A model generated the notes under the pieces. It was given only the letters and a program-made list of their open reading frames with translations, did not search any database and was not told where the DNA came from. Positions 1 to 9,093 of a stretch of DNA of 64,000 nt are shown one piece after another; within the stretch, counting starts at the first letter, position 1, and the number at the start of each line of letters is the position of its first letter. Position numbers and translations under genes: made by a program. Source of the stretch: CBDIDH01 sp965277595 (lineage in GTDB: Bacteria > Planctomycetota > Planctomycetia > Isosphaerales > Isosphaeraceae); assembly GCA_965277595.1 (NCBI GenBank), contig CBDIDH010000002.1, forward strand, positions 3,100,001-3,164,000. The letters run 5' to 3'.

Positions 1-509
1 AGACCGAACGCCTTGGCTCGAAGCGCCGTGGCGGTGCCGATTCGTCCGCAACCGATGAGGCCGAGGGTCTTGCCGCGGAGTCGAGGAGCGCCGACGGCGG
101 TTTCATAATGCCAGTCGCCGCCTCGGATTGCGGAATGGCAGGGAATGAGGCGACGCACCAGGGCGAGAAGGAACATGATCGTGTGATCGGCGACTTCCTC
201 GGTGCCGTAGTCGGGGACGTTGCAGACGAGCACGCCGTGGCGACTGGCCGAGGCGAGGTCGACATTGTTGTAGCCGACCCCCGCGCGAACGATGCACTTG
301 CACCTCGGCGCGGCGGCGAAAGTCGCCTCGCCGATCGACGCGATGTCGTGAAAGAGAAGCAGGGCGTCGGCGTCGGCCAGATAGGGGAGAAGCGAGGCTT
401 CGTCGGTGGCCTGGGCGAGAACAACCTCGGCGATCGCGTTGAGGATCGGGGCTTCGATCGTGGCTTCGTTTAAGAAATCGGCGACGACGACCGTGAACGG
501 GGCAGCCAT
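1..509 (-). CDS. D-2-hydroxyacid dehydrogenase (CtBP-like), 3' end off window
   Basis: The first 169 residues of an NAD-dependent D-2-hydroxyacid dehydrogenase are visible, read from an ATG at 509. Family members interconvert 2-oxoacids and D-2-hydroxyacids in the cytoplasm. The N-terminal catalytic lobe has the family block RAGVGYNNVDLASASRHGV followed by CNVPDYGTEEVADH, and the Rossmann glycine motif GLIGCGRIGTA begins near residue 152. The catalytic His/Glu region and the C-terminus lie beyond base 1. It is divergent from the aldolase gene at 643. The CNVPDYGTEEVADH wording resembles C-terminal-binding-protein-like dehydrogenases; the substrate is not predictable. Confidence 0.85.
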   Translation of the reverse strand, partial: MAAPFTVVVADFLNEATIEAPILNAIAEVVLAQATDEASLLPYLADADALLLFHDIASIGEATFAAAPRCKCIVRAGVGYNNVDLASASRHGVLVCNVPDYGTEEVADHTIMFLLALVRRLIPCHSAIRGGDWHYETAVGAPRLRGKTLGLIGCGRIGTATALRAKAFG

Positions 510-642
510 GAACGAGGTCTCAGTTGGGTTCGTTTCGTTCTGGGAAAGGGGGAACAACCCCCTTGGTTATCCGCGATCCTCGGGGTACGTTCAACGCCCA
601 GCCTCGCCACTGGATCGGTTCGTTTTTGGGAGAGATTCCGGC

Positions 643-1422
643 ATGCCTCGAATCAAGCAGTTGCTGGCCGATGGTGGCTTCGTTCGGTTGTTCGGGATCG
701 GCCAACTTTATCATCCCAAGCTGATCGAAATCGTCGGCGAGCATGGCGAGTTTGATGCGCTCTGGCTGGACGCCGAGCACGCGGGCCTGGGGATGAAGGA
801 GATCGAGATCGCCACGATGGCCGCTCGGGCGTATGGAATGGATCATTTCGTGAGGATGCCGGCGACGGATTACGCGGCGATCATGCGGGTGCTGGAAGCG
901 GGGGCGGGGGGGGTGATGGTCAGCATGGTCCGAAGTCCCGAGGAGGCGGAACAGGCGGTGCGCTGGACGAAGTTTTATCCGAGAGGCGAGCGCGGGATGA
1001 ACGGAGGCAACCGCGACGGCCGGTTCGGCCTGATGCCGCTGGGCGAGTATGTCGCCAAGGCGAACGCCGAAACCTTTGTCGGCCTTCAAATTGAGACACA
1101 AGGGGCGATCGACGCCGTGGCGGAACTGGCCGCGATTCCCGACGTTGACCTGCTCTTTGTCGGTCCGGCCGATATCAGCCAGGTTTGCGGCGTGCCGGGA
1201 GATTTTGAGAATCCCAAATGTCTCGACACGATTGAACGGATCGCACGCGCCTGCAATGACGCGGGGAAGCCCTGGGGCATCGTGCCGCGAGGCGCTGAGT
1301 ATGCCGAGAGAATGAAGAACTGGGGCTGTCGGATGTTCGTTTTCGGATTTGATATCCATGCGTTTCACGCGGGGATTCGAGCATCGAAGGAACGATATGC
1401 CCCATTCTTCAAGGCGCCATAA
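643..1422 (+). CDS. HpcH/HpaI-family aldolase (259 aa)
   Basis: Class II pyruvate aldolase of the HpcH/HpaI family, which cleaves or forms 4-hydroxy-2-oxoacids with a divalent metal in a TIM barrel. Visible family motifs are WLDAEHAG, the PRGERGMN loop, the metal-site segment LQIETQGAIDAV and the FVGPADIS loop. Length is normal for the family (about 255-265 aa). The ATG at 643 was chosen because GGGAGAG lies about 8 bases upstream and the homologous N-terminus (LADGGFVRLFGIGQL) starts just after it; the open frame extends to 406 but that part is not protein-like. Its divergent neighbour is a hydroxyacid dehydrogenase, so the two may handle the same oxo/hydroxy acid (inference). Confidence 0.88.
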   Translation: MPRIKQLLADGGFVRLFGIGQLYHPKLIEIVGEHGEFDALWLDAEHAGLGMKEIEIATMAARAYGMDHFVRMPATDYAAIMRVLEAGAGGVMVSMVRSPEEAEQAVRWTKFYPRGERGMNGGNRDGRFGLMPLGEYVAKANAETFVGLQIETQGAIDAVAELAAIPDVDLLFVGPADISQVCGVPGDFENPKCLDTIERIARACNDAGKPWGIVPRGAEYAERMKNWGCRMFVFGFDIHAFHAGIRASKERYAPFFKAP

Positions 1423-1470
1423 AGAAAGGCGCTTGAGGGTTTCCGGGGAGGCGTAAGTTGGTTGATTAGC

Positions 1471-1539
1471 AAGGACAAAGGACAAAGGACAAAGGACAAA
1501 GGACAAAGGACAAAGGACAAAGGACAAAGGACAAAGGAC
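1471..1539. repeat. 7-bp tandem repeat, unit AAAGGAC
   Basis: Nine perfect copies of AAAGGAC (1477-1539) are preceded by a partial copy. The array lies in the gap between two convergent genes (stops at 1422 and 1656). The unit has the same 7-bp period as the TGACCRA arrays elsewhere in the left 17 kb and grades into GGACCAA at its right end, so it looks like a locally homogenised member of that family. Confidence 0.9.
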
Positions 1540-1588
1540 CAATAAATTCGGGCATCGACCCATCATGACGATCGAGAGCCGCGAAGAA

Positions 1589-1627
1589 ACCGATGACCGA
1601 GAAAACGCTTTTTCGTCGGTCATCGGT
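1589..1627. terminator. 12-bp perfect stem-loop between convergent genes
   Basis: ACCGATGACCGA (1589-1600) pairs perfectly with TCGGTCATCGGT (1616-1627) around a 15-base loop. It sits between the 3' ends of the aldolase gene and the minus-strand secreted protein gene, so a bidirectional terminator or mRNA-end stabiliser is the natural guess. There is no clean T-run, so intrinsic termination is not certain. Confidence 0.55.
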
Positions 1628-1655
1628 CTTCATTATCAGTCCCTGTGAAAACGTC

Positions 1656-3170
1656 TCAGCGTTCGTTGCGACTGGAGAGGTCGCGGGTTCGGTTGTTCTC
1701 AATCGCGGCGACGACGCCGTTGCTGACACGGCGATAGAGCGTCGACCGATAAGGAGCGGGGACATCGTTGTTGATCCAGGCGATGGCCTGATTGGCGCTG
1801 CCGCGACGCCCCTGAGATTCGGCGATCGCGCCAAGGGCGACGAGACGACGAGACTGGTCGGGATAGAGAGTGACCGACTTGCGGGCATCGTCGAACCGGC
1901 CGACGGAGATGAGGTTGTCGATCAAAACGCCGGCAAGGACGGCGCGGGGGTCGTCGAGAGGGATCGAGGCGACGGCTTCGGCGGCCTCGCGATAGGTGGC
2001 GGTGGCGTTGGCGCCGTCGCCCCGGCGGGCCTGGATCTCGGCGATCTTGAGCAGGGCGTCGGTGCGAACCTCGGGCTGGGGAATCTTGCGGGCGACGAGC
2101 AGGGCGCGGGCGAACTGGCGCGACTCGGCCGCGGCGGAGGCGACGGCGACGAGGCCGCGGTCGTGCCAGACGGGGCGGTCGATCCGCTCGGCGATCGCGG
2201 CGGCCTGCTGGAGCATCTGGTCGGGAAGGCTGTCATACGAGTCGTTCAAGACCGAGGCGTTGGTATCGCGCGGGGGAGCGTTCTCGGTCTTGGGAAACTC
2301 GTTGACGATCGATTGACTGTCATAGGCGAGGCCGTCGGCGACCCGGTAAAGATACTCGGAGCGATACGTTGGGTTGCCGATCTGGCCGGCGAGGTCGGCC
2401 GCGCGAAGGATGACGGTCTGGGCGTTGCGGATCAGGTCGGCGCGGTTGAGCTTGGGAAGGGCATCGGGAGTGTCCGAGGGGTCGGGAATCACGAGGTCGG
2501 TCCGCCCCTCGCGAAGATGGGCCTCGCCGAGGTAGAGGAGCGACATCACGATCGAGATCAGGCGCTGATCGCGGACGAGACCGGCGGGCATTTCGAGCGC
2601 CGCGGCCGAGGCGTCGCCGAGGGCCTTGTCGGCCATCGGAAGCTGGTTATTAAAGGTCGCGGCGCTGGCGATGCGGGAGAGGGCGAGGCTGCGGTCGCCG
2701 GGCGCGGGGATCGCCAGGGCGTATCGCATGTGGACGTCGGAAATGCTGGTGTATTCGGGATGGCTGCCGTCGTCGGAATATCCGGCCATGGCGCCGAGGG
2801 GAACGGCGTTTTCGCCCGGCAGAGACCCCGAGACGCCGGGACCGGCGGGGATCGAACCCCCCCGGCCGTTGCGATCGGGGCTGATGAGGTTCCGGCCGCG
2901 GCTTGGCCCGAAATAATTGTTGGCGCCGGGGAATCGGATCGAGCTGCCGGATTCGGTCCCGGTGCCGGTGGCGTTGCGCCCCCCCGATTCCTGGCCGGTG
3001 CCGGTTGAGTTGCGCGGAGCGCCGCCGGACATGCCGGTGCCGGTCCCGGCGCCGCTGCCGGAGGACATCGGTTGCGCGAGAATGGGAGCGGTTTGCATGA
3101 ACAGAAAAGCGAAGGCCAGGCCAAGGGTCGGCCTCGCGTTCGAGAAAGGGCGGGAAATCGGCTGAGTCAT
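1656..3170 (-). CDS. Secreted helical-repeat protein of unknown function (504 aa)
   Basis: The ATG at 3170 gives a good signal peptide (SNARPTLGLAFAFLFMQTAPILA, ending near residue 31); the frame is open to 3257 but the extension hides that signal. Residues about 33-125 are Gly/Ser/Thr/Asn-rich and low complexity. From about 130 to the end the protein is made of alanine-rich helical pairs (for example SLALSRIASAATFNNQLPMA, RTDALLKIAEIQARRGDGA) that read like degenerate TPR/SEL1-type repeats. No catalytic motif was seen. It is probably an exported scaffold or protein-interaction protein. It lies upstream of and codirectional with the uronate-isomerase-like gene, 133 bases away, without obvious coupling. 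Confidence 0.75.
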   Translation of the reverse strand: MTQPISRPFSNARPTLGLAFAFLFMQTAPILAQPMSSGSGAGTGTGMSGGAPRNSTGTGQESGGRNATGTGTESGSSIRFPGANNYFGPSRGRNLISPDRNGRGGSIPAGPGVSGSLPGENAVPLGAMAGYSDDGSHPEYTSISDVHMRYALAIPAPGDRSLALSRIASAATFNNQLPMADKALGDASAAALEMPAGLVRDQRLISIVMSLLYLGEAHLREGRTDLVIPDPSDTPDALPKLNRADLIRNAQTVILRAADLAGQIGNPTYRSEYLYRVADGLAYDSQSIVNEFPKTENAPPRDTNASVLNDSYDSLPDQMLQQAAAIAERIDRPVWHDRGLVAVASAAAESRQFARALLVARKIPQPEVRTDALLKIAEIQARRGDGANATATYREAAEAVASIPLDDPRAVLAGVLIDNLISVGRFDDARKSVTLYPDQSRRLVALGAIAESQGRRGSANQAIAWINNDVPAPYRSTLYRRVSNGVVAAIENNRTRDLSSRNER

Positions 3171-3303
3171 GGTGCCAGTCCTTAACAGACCGAGCCTTTG
3201 CGAAAGAATCTTGAGCGTACCGCCTGGAATCATCGCCCGAGTTCGCGTCGAGGTCAAATCAAGGCGTTGAGAGAGTCAGACGGTTGCAACGCTCGAAAGG
3301 GTG

Positions 3304-4608
3304 TCAAAGGTCGCGCCCGAAGATGCGACGCGGATTTTCCAGCAAGACGAGGCGGCCGAGGTCGAGGGTCCGGTCGAGCGACCAGCCCCGGCCGCGCATC
3401 AGGTCGTCGGCGAGGGTCTCGGCGAGGACCCGCCGGAAGGTGTTGAACTTCGGGAGGACGAATTCCAGCTTGTAGGCGTCGGAATAGTAGCCGATCAGCT
3501 TCGTCTTGGGCACGGCCTGAAGCCGGGCGCGGAGGTCGGCGGCGATGTACGCCGGGACGTTCGAGTACCACCAGTGGCCGTTCGGAAGGACGTTCGGAAA
3601 GATCCAGGCATAGGCGACCAGCTCGGCCCCGGCGTCGGGCGAAAGGGTCGAGACCGGGAACGTGACGCTGGAGAAATGGTTAAACAAAGCGCGATAGTCG
3701 TACAGGCTGACGCGGCGGTCGAAGAGGTCGCGGCCTCCGGCGACACCGGCCGGATAGACGCCGCGAATCGGCCCGATCATGAGGTCAAACGGCAGTTTAT
3801 GGTCGGCGCAGAACTCGGCGATCGTCCAGAAGACGACCCGGCGAATCTCGGCGTGTTCCTCGGGGCGGAGGTCGAGACCGTGAAGGGCGCGGCGGATCGG
3901 CGTCACGGCGCGTTTGGGGGTCGACCGATCGGGGGCGAAGTCGGGGGGAAGGCTGATCGCGCAGGCGCGGGCGTTTTTGGCCTTGAAGCGTTCAAAGAGA
4001 AGGCCGATCGCCTGGCGGAGACTGGCGTAATCGCCGACGTCGACGCCTGTCGATTCCTTGAGCCGGGCGACGGTGCGCGGCTCGTGGAGTTTCAGGACGA
4101 GGTCGTCGGTGCGCAAGCAGGGGATATACTGGTCGAGGTCCCAGCCTTCAAGCGGGTCGTCAAACTCATTGGTGAGGAAGACGGCTTCCAGCTTGGCGCG
4201 GGTCCAGACCTCCTTGTCCCAGGCGGAGCCGTCGCGCGAGCGATCCGCGCGGTCGTAGAGGTCGGCGATGTTCTCGGGACTGATCCGGTCGTGAGGAAAG
4301 CCGTGAAAGGCGCGGGCGATTTCCAATAACCAGGAATATTGAACGGTGTTGTCGATCGACCCGAGATGTTCGGCAAGGTTTTCCACTCGGTTTCTGGGCG
4401 AAAGCTCGGGCGCGACACGATCGGCGGGCATCCCCGAGGAATGGGCGAGTTCGGTATAGTAGTGATAGCCGAGGATCTCGTCGAGGTTGCGCGCGGCTGG
4501 ACGGTGAGGGTCGATATGCGAGTGCGGATCGTAGATCGGCCAACGGCAGAACTCGTCAAAAAGCTCGCGAGCCCGGGGATCAGTCGGCGGATTTGTCAGA
4601 ATCGTCAT
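3304..4608 (-). CDS. Uronate isomerase-like amidohydrolase (434 aa)
   Basis: This looks like a divergent glucuronate/galacturonate isomerase (UxaC-related, metal-dependent amidohydrolase fold), which converts hexuronates to keto-acids in uronate breakdown. The N-terminal metal motif HSHIDPHRP (His29, His31) follows WPIYDPHS, and the C-terminal part has the conserved GHWWYSNVPAYI and GYYSDAYKLEFVLPKF blocks. Length fits the family (430-470 aa). The ATG at 4608 was chosen because the longer frame (to 4836) translates intergenic repeat DNA. The neighbouring sugar kinase/pyrophosphorylase genes fit a sugar-handling locus. The substrate is uncertain because the sequence is remote from enterobacterial UxaC. 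Confidence 0.78.
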   Translation of the reverse strand: MTILTNPPTDPRARELFDEFCRWPIYDPHSHIDPHRPAARNLDEILGYHYYTELAHSSGMPADRVAPELSPRNRVENLAEHLGSIDNTVQYSWLLEIARAFHGFPHDRISPENIADLYDRADRSRDGSAWDKEVWTRAKLEAVFLTNEFDDPLEGWDLDQYIPCLRTDDLVLKLHEPRTVARLKESTGVDVGDYASLRQAIGLLFERFKAKNARACAISLPPDFAPDRSTPKRAVTPIRRALHGLDLRPEEHAEIRRVVFWTIAEFCADHKLPFDLMIGPIRGVYPAGVAGGRDLFDRRVSLYDYRALFNHFSSVTFPVSTLSPDAGAELVAYAWIFPNVLPNGHWWYSNVPAYIAADLRARLQAVPKTKLIGYYSDAYKLEFVLPKFNTFRRVLAETLADDLMRGRGWSLDRTLDLGRLVLLENPRRIFGRDL

Positions 4609-4992
4609 CGTTCGCGACTCGACGGGTTCCAGGGACACGCGGCCAGAGAGACTCCTGAAGCGATGACACCTACTGTTCGTCAGTCTATCGGGTCGCGCGT
4701 CGAGACGCAAGAGTCGGAGGTTAGGCATCTGGAGAAATGCAAAGTCCCGATGACCGATGACCGATAAATTCCGACTTTTGGTCATTGGTCCTTGGTCATT
4801 GAAAAACGGACGATGCAATCCTCCTGCCTTGGGCACCTGGAGAATGGCAAAGTCGCCTTCCGCGTGGACCGATGATCGATGACCGAAGGTCTCGCGAAAA
4901 TTCGGGTGCCTGTTTTGTAGCGTGACGATCGGGAATGGTCTTCAGTCCGTTTTGACGTTGAGATTCCACCTCTGGGGCGGGGAGCCTGGCCG
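4609..4992. repeat. Divergent intergenic region with TGACCRA palindrome
   Basis: No gene is seen in this 384-base gap between divergent genes. At about 4752-4800 two tandem ATGACCG units are followed by the inverse arm TGGTCATTGGTCCTTGGTCATTG, giving an imperfect hairpin; a weaker copy (GACCGATGATCGATGACCGA) lies near 4866-4886. Both belong to the intergenic repeat family of the left 17 kb. Promoters for both flanking genes must lie here but none is clear. Confidence 0.6.
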
Positions 4993-5760
4993 TTGTTGAA
5001 CGTGGTGGTGACCGGCGGCGGAACAATCGCGGCGATCGACGACGTGAGGGCGATTGCCAACCATTCGTCGGGCCTCTTCTCGTCGCGGATCTCGGAAGCC
5101 TGCCTCCGTCGAGGGGCGTCGGTCTGGCATGTCCACGCACCGCTGGCGCATCTGCCCTTTCTGAGATCGGCAAGATTTGATCTTGATGCCGACGACCGAG
5201 AAACCGAGATCGAGACGGCCCGGCTCATCGCGCTTCGAAATGAGTGGAGGCTGGTCCGCGACCGCCTGCATTTGCGTCCGCTGGGCGTCGGCGGCGTGGC
5301 CGAGTACGCGGAGACCTTGCGAAAGGTCATGACGGAACAGCCGATCGACGTGGTCTTTCTGGCGATGGCGGTCTCGGATTTCGAGCCGGAGCCGGTCTCG
5401 GGGAAGATTGATTCCGACCAGCCAAGCATCACGATTCGTGCCCTCCGCGCGCCCAAGGTGATTCAGTCGGTTCGCGACTGGGCGCCCGAGGTTTACCTTG
5501 TCGGCTTCAAGCTCCTTTCGCGGGTGGAACCGGCCGAATTAATCCGCGCCGCGAGTTCGGCCTGTCTGGCGAACCGGGCGGATTTGACCGTCGCCAACGA
5601 TTTGCAAACGCTCCGCGAAGGAGCGCACACGATCCATCTCGTCCGGCCGGGAGAACCGGTCGAGACCTTGGGGCCAGGGCCAACAATGGCCGAGGCCCTG
5701 GTGGACCGGGTCTTCGGCCTGGCGGCGGCGAGCCGGGGGTCAGTCAAATTCGCAGAGTGA
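4993..5760 (+). CDS. Phosphopantothenate-cysteine ligase-like (CoaB domain) protein
   Basis: A stand-alone CoaB-type domain (255 aa): NTP-dependent coupling of cysteine to 4'-phosphopantothenate in coenzyme A synthesis. The Rossmann-like start TGGGTIAAIDDVRAIANHSSG matches the family block TxGGTxExIDxVRxIxNxSSG, and AMAVSDF and GFKL loops follow at the usual spacing. The CoaC decarboxylase half is absent, which is known for separated CoaB proteins. TTG at 4993 is favoured because GGGGCGGGGAG lies about 10 bases upstream. The 3' end overlaps the 3' end of the opposite-strand gene by 21 bases. A related flavoprotein-like enzyme with another substrate is possible, since core CoaBC is usually one gene. 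Confidence 0.75.
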   Translation: MLNVVVTGGGTIAAIDDVRAIANHSSGLFSSRISEACLRRGASVWHVHAPLAHLPFLRSARFDLDADDRETEIETARLIALRNEWRLVRDRLHLRPLGVGGVAEYAETLRKVMTEQPIDVVFLAMAVSDFEPEPVSGKIDSDQPSITIRALRAPKVIQSVRDWAPEVYLVGFKLLSRVEPAELIRAASSACLANRADLTVANDLQTLREGAHTIHLVRPGEPVETLGPGPTMAEALVDRVFGLAAASRGSVKFAE

Positions 5761-8700
5761 AGCGACGTGGTCGCGACTGCCGTCGTTGACCCAGCCGTCA
5801 AGCTGCGCCGTGTCTTTTAACTGCTGCCCCCGGCGGCGATTGACGGCGAGGAACGAGCAGGGGAGATCGGGCAAGGACGTCAGGTCGCCCCAGAGTTTTT
5901 CAAACTGAGCGACCGGAAAGACGTCTTCCTGACCGTGGCCCCAGCGCCGCTTGACGTCCTTGATCGTCACATACGTCGGCACCCGCGCGGCCATCGCCCG
6001 AACGGCCGAGGCGACCCGGGCGGGATCGCCCTGGAGGTCGTCGCGGCGAAGCTGGAAGGCGTCGAGGAGGCCGTCGATGTTCACCCAGGTGGTCAGACTG
6101 TTGTAATAGCGGAGGCCGAACTCGGTTTCCTCGCGCGGGGAGGCAAGCCCTTCCAGCAGTCGAAGCCGACCGCCAACCCGCGCCAGACCGCCGCCGCGAT
6201 CGTCGATCCGGCGCGGAATGACTTCGAACGAGAGGGTAGAACCGGCCCCGATCGCCAGGCCGAAGACGCCGGGGTCGACATCGGCGCCAAGCGTGTCAAT
6301 ATTGTGAACCATCAGCCAGCGCAGGCTGGGTTGTTCTTCGAGCAAGCGCGCCAGAACGCCGTTGCGCAGGAGGTTGGGAACCTCGTAAAAGTGGCCCGGG
6401 GGATTGAACCGCTGGATCGGCACGTTATCGGTGTAATCGGTCCCCTCGCCGCGCTCGCGAGCCCAGTCGAGAGTCGCCCGTCGGCTGGCCTCGCGGACCT
6501 TTTGCTTGTTCTCGTCGAGGGTCTCGTGAGCGCCTTCTTCCCATAAAAAGGTCAGGTCGCGAGTCATCGGAATCAGGCGCTGGCCAATCGACTGGCCGGG
6601 GGAGAGATAAACCGCCCCTTTGTGGCCGTAATGCTGGGTGGCCTTAAGGTGGCGATCGATCGCGGGGTGGGTGAGATAGCTGGTCGTGACGACGTGGGGA
6701 ATCTTCGCGTTCAAGAGCCGCTGGGCGCGGCGGGTTTTGGCGAGATGGATTTCGAGAAAGGCCCGGTGCTTGCCCGCGAGCGGAACGAACGGGTTCACGG
6801 CCTTCACGACCCCCGCGCCGGTCGTCCAGCGACTGCCGACGCCCGCGGCGAGCGAGACGACGCCGACCTCGCCGCGTTTAATCGCGTCTTCGCCCCGGGC
6901 GATCGTATCGCGAGAAATGGATCGAGGGTCATCGGCGAGAATCAGGTCGGAATCGAGGACGTCGCGGATCTCGGTATTGATCGGCAGGCGGTTACGGGCG
7001 AGGCCGATCCGCCCTCGCTGAAGGTCGTCGCGAAGCTGGGCATGCTGAAGAGGGTCAAACCCGTTCTCGCGGCGGATTGCTTCCGCGGCGCGATCCCAGG
7101 TCGTCGCGGCGACGTCGGCGGCGGCGCGGGTGACGGGAAAGAGGTTGTTGATCATCGTTCGGAAGACCCGAAGAATTTCCAGGTCGTCGCGGCAGTGGTT
7201 GGCGAAGTGGTCAACGTCCGACTTCCGCATCGCGTCGAGCGACTCGGTCCCCTCCGCAATCATCCGGGGGACCTGAAGCGTGTAATAGCGCGCCGGCATC
7301 ATCGCCTCGGCGCCGGTTTTCAAGGTGGCGAAGGAGCCGTCGGGGTTGATCCGAAAATCATAGACGACGGGCTCCATCGCAAAGGGCAAGGCATCGTCGA
7401 GCGACGCCTTCACCCTTCGCATCGTGGCGCCGATGGAGCTTCGAAAGGCGTCGCGGCGATGCGGGGCGACAAAAAAGGCCATGCCGCCGCCGGACATTCC
7501 GCCGAGCATCAGGAAGCCCCAGAAATCCTCGCCGAGCGCCGCTTTGGCCTCGGCGATAATGGCCTCGGTGAAGGCGTTGCTGACCCAGGGGATGATCCCC
7601 TTGAGAGGCCCTTCCCAGTTCTGGGTCGTGTAGGCGCCCAGGGCGCGAACCTTTGAAGAACGAACGGAGGCGACGATCCCTTCATAGATTTCCAGGGCCT
7701 TGCCGCGAGCCTGCCACTCGTCACGGCTTCGCAACAAGTATTTGCTCGTCACCATGTTCAAAATCGGCCCGACGTTCTGCGCCATGCCGCCGTGAACCAG
7801 GACAAGGCTTTCCGCCAGGGTGTCTTCAAAGCCGTTCTTGCCCGATGAGGGTAAGGGCGTGTGAACGGGCAAGAGCCGGCCGCGACTGACCTGCCATTCG
7901 GGGTCGCCTTCCGTGGCGGCGACGCCTTGAACCAGCTTCACGCCCGGAAAAATCCCGCCCGAATCTTGCCAGCCGCCGCCGGAACCGCCGATCCACTCGC
8001 CAAGAATCGCCCGGGCGACGATGACGCGGGCCTCGTCGGGTTCGAGTCGGCCGGTGAGGTTCCGGGTCTGGCCGGTTGCTCGCATCAACAAACTGATGAG
8101 CGAGGCCAGGAGGTTCGTCGAAACGGCCAGCCGCGACCCCTTGGGAATATCATTGACCTTGCTGACGATCTCCAGACCAAAGCCGGGACGGACGATCCTC
8201 GCCAGGAGATCGGGCAAGGCCGCGGCGGTCCCTTCGAGCGATGGAGGGATCAGGCCCGAGGCGATCACGCCGGCCTTGACGAGGCCGAGGTAATCGTTGC
8301 CAAAGTTAAAGAGTTCGTCGAGGCTGGTGACGTCCTTGCAGGCGTTAAGGTCGACGCTCGTCAGGCGCAAAAGGGGTTCGGGAAGGACGCGAACGAAGGT
8401 TTCGATCGGAGGCCGTGGGGTGTCGTCGCGGCCGTGGACGCCGAGGTCGACCGAGATATTGAGGACGCGGGCGCCTTCGGGATAGTCCATGCCCAGGAAG
8501 AAGATGTCAGACCAGGCGCTATGCGAGAGGTCGAGGCGGACGGGGGTTCGCTCGTGAAGGATCGGGAAGAGGGCCTCGTCGGATTCGCGTTGCAAGAGCG
8601 CGGGATGGATGCGGACGGGGTGCTCGTCGACGGCGCCGACGCGGAACATCCAGCGGTTCCCCTGACAGCTTCGGACCGACCGACGGACCTGATCGGCGAG

Positions 8701-9093
8701 CGTCTGAAAGGTGACCTGTTCATACGCCTGAGCCAGGGCGCTGGCGATCGAGCCATTGGGGCCGGATCGCTTGACGCTGGCTCGAAACGAGGCGATCGCC
8801 TGCTCAAACCGGCGGGTCATGAGATCCTTGAAGCCGTCAAAGGGGATCAGCCCAGTACCGGCGACCCCCTGGGAATCCTGAACGGCGTATCGATAGATCG
8901 CGTGCAGAAACATCGATGCCCGGGCGCGCTCGTAGAGGTTCGAAGCCCCCTGGCGGAAGCGTTCGAGATCGTCGCAGGCGTCGAGGATCGCGGCCGAGGG
9001 TTCGCCCCGGATGAGGTCGAAGAGGGGACGATCGCGCCGGTTCGGGTCTTGACTGGTGATCGTCTCGATCAGAAGGGTGCCGAGCGGGGTCAT
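5740..9093 (-). CDS. Bifunctional GHMP sugar kinase / UDPGP-type sugar-1-P nucleotidyltransferase (1117 aa)
   Basis: The N-terminal two-thirds resembles fucokinase-type GHMP kinases: sugar-binding start LDLSHSAWSDIFFLGMDYPEG, ATP-loop DIPKGSRLAVSTNLLASL, the FUK-like block GGSGGGWQDSGGIFPGVKL, and motif 3 GGMSGGGMAFFV. From about residue 740 a UDP-sugar-pyrophosphorylase domain begins with the nucleotide loop VVSLAAGVGSRWTTGAG and an acceptor Lys (VVKAVNPFVPLAGK), then HNIDTLGADVD. Together they would phosphorylate a free sugar at C1 and convert the sugar-1-phosphate to an NDP-sugar, as plant FKGP or glucuronokinase/USP pairs do. The domain order is kinase first, the reverse of plant FKGP. 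The start ATG overlaps the stop of the GalU-like gene (ATGA). The sugar is unknown. Confidence 0.8.
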   Translation of the reverse strand: MTPLGTLLIETITSQDPNRRDRPLFDLIRGEPSAAILDACDDLERFRQGASNLYERARASMFLHAIYRYAVQDSQGVAGTGLIPFDGFKDLMTRRFEQAIASFRASVKRSGPNGSIASALAQAYEQVTFQTLADQVRRSVRSCQGNRWMFRVGAVDEHPVRIHPALLQRESDEALFPILHERTPVRLDLSHSAWSDIFFLGMDYPEGARVLNISVDLGVHGRDDTPRPPIETFVRVLPEPLLRLTSVDLNACKDVTSLDELFNFGNDYLGLVKAGVIASGLIPPSLEGTAAALPDLLARIVRPGFGLEIVSKVNDIPKGSRLAVSTNLLASLISLLMRATGQTRNLTGRLEPDEARVIVARAILGEWIGGSGGGWQDSGGIFPGVKLVQGVAATEGDPEWQVSRGRLLPVHTPLPSSGKNGFEDTLAESLVLVHGGMAQNVGPILNMVTSKYLLRSRDEWQARGKALEIYEGIVASVRSSKVRALGAYTTQNWEGPLKGIIPWVSNAFTEAIIAEAKAALGEDFWGFLMLGGMSGGGMAFFVAPHRRDAFRSSIGATMRRVKASLDDALPFAMEPVVYDFRINPDGSFATLKTGAEAMMPARYYTLQVPRMIAEGTESLDAMRKSDVDHFANHCRDDLEILRVFRTMINNLFPVTRAAADVAATTWDRAAEAIRRENGFDPLQHAQLRDDLQRGRIGLARNRLPINTEIRDVLDSDLILADDPRSISRDTIARGEDAIKRGEVGVVSLAAGVGSRWTTGAGVVKAVNPFVPLAGKHRAFLEIHLAKTRRAQRLLNAKIPHVVTTSYLTHPAIDRHLKATQHYGHKGAVYLSPGQSIGQRLIPMTRDLTFLWEEGAHETLDENKQKVREASRRATLDWARERGEGTDYTDNVPIQRFNPPGHFYEVPNLLRNGVLARLLEEQPSLRWLMVHNIDTLGADVDPGVFGLAIGAGSTLSFEVIPRRIDDRGGGLARVGGRLRLLEGLASPREETEFGLRYYNSLTTWVNIDGLLDAFQLRRDDLQGDPARVASAVRAMAARVPTYVTIKDVKRRWGHGQEDVFPVAQFEKLWGDLTSLPDLPCSFLAVNRRRGQQLKDTAQLDGWVNDGSRDHVASLCEFD

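Noticed and set aside
1471..1539. CRISPR array
   Set aside because: Repeat unit is 7 bp with no spacers.
1593..3008. 471-codon plus-strand frame
   Set aside because: Antisense shadow of the signal-peptide-bearing minus-strand protein.
4609..4836. N-terminal extension of the uronate isomerase
   Set aside because: The extra residues are encoded by intergenic TGACCRA repeats, and the family N-terminus starts after ATG 4608.
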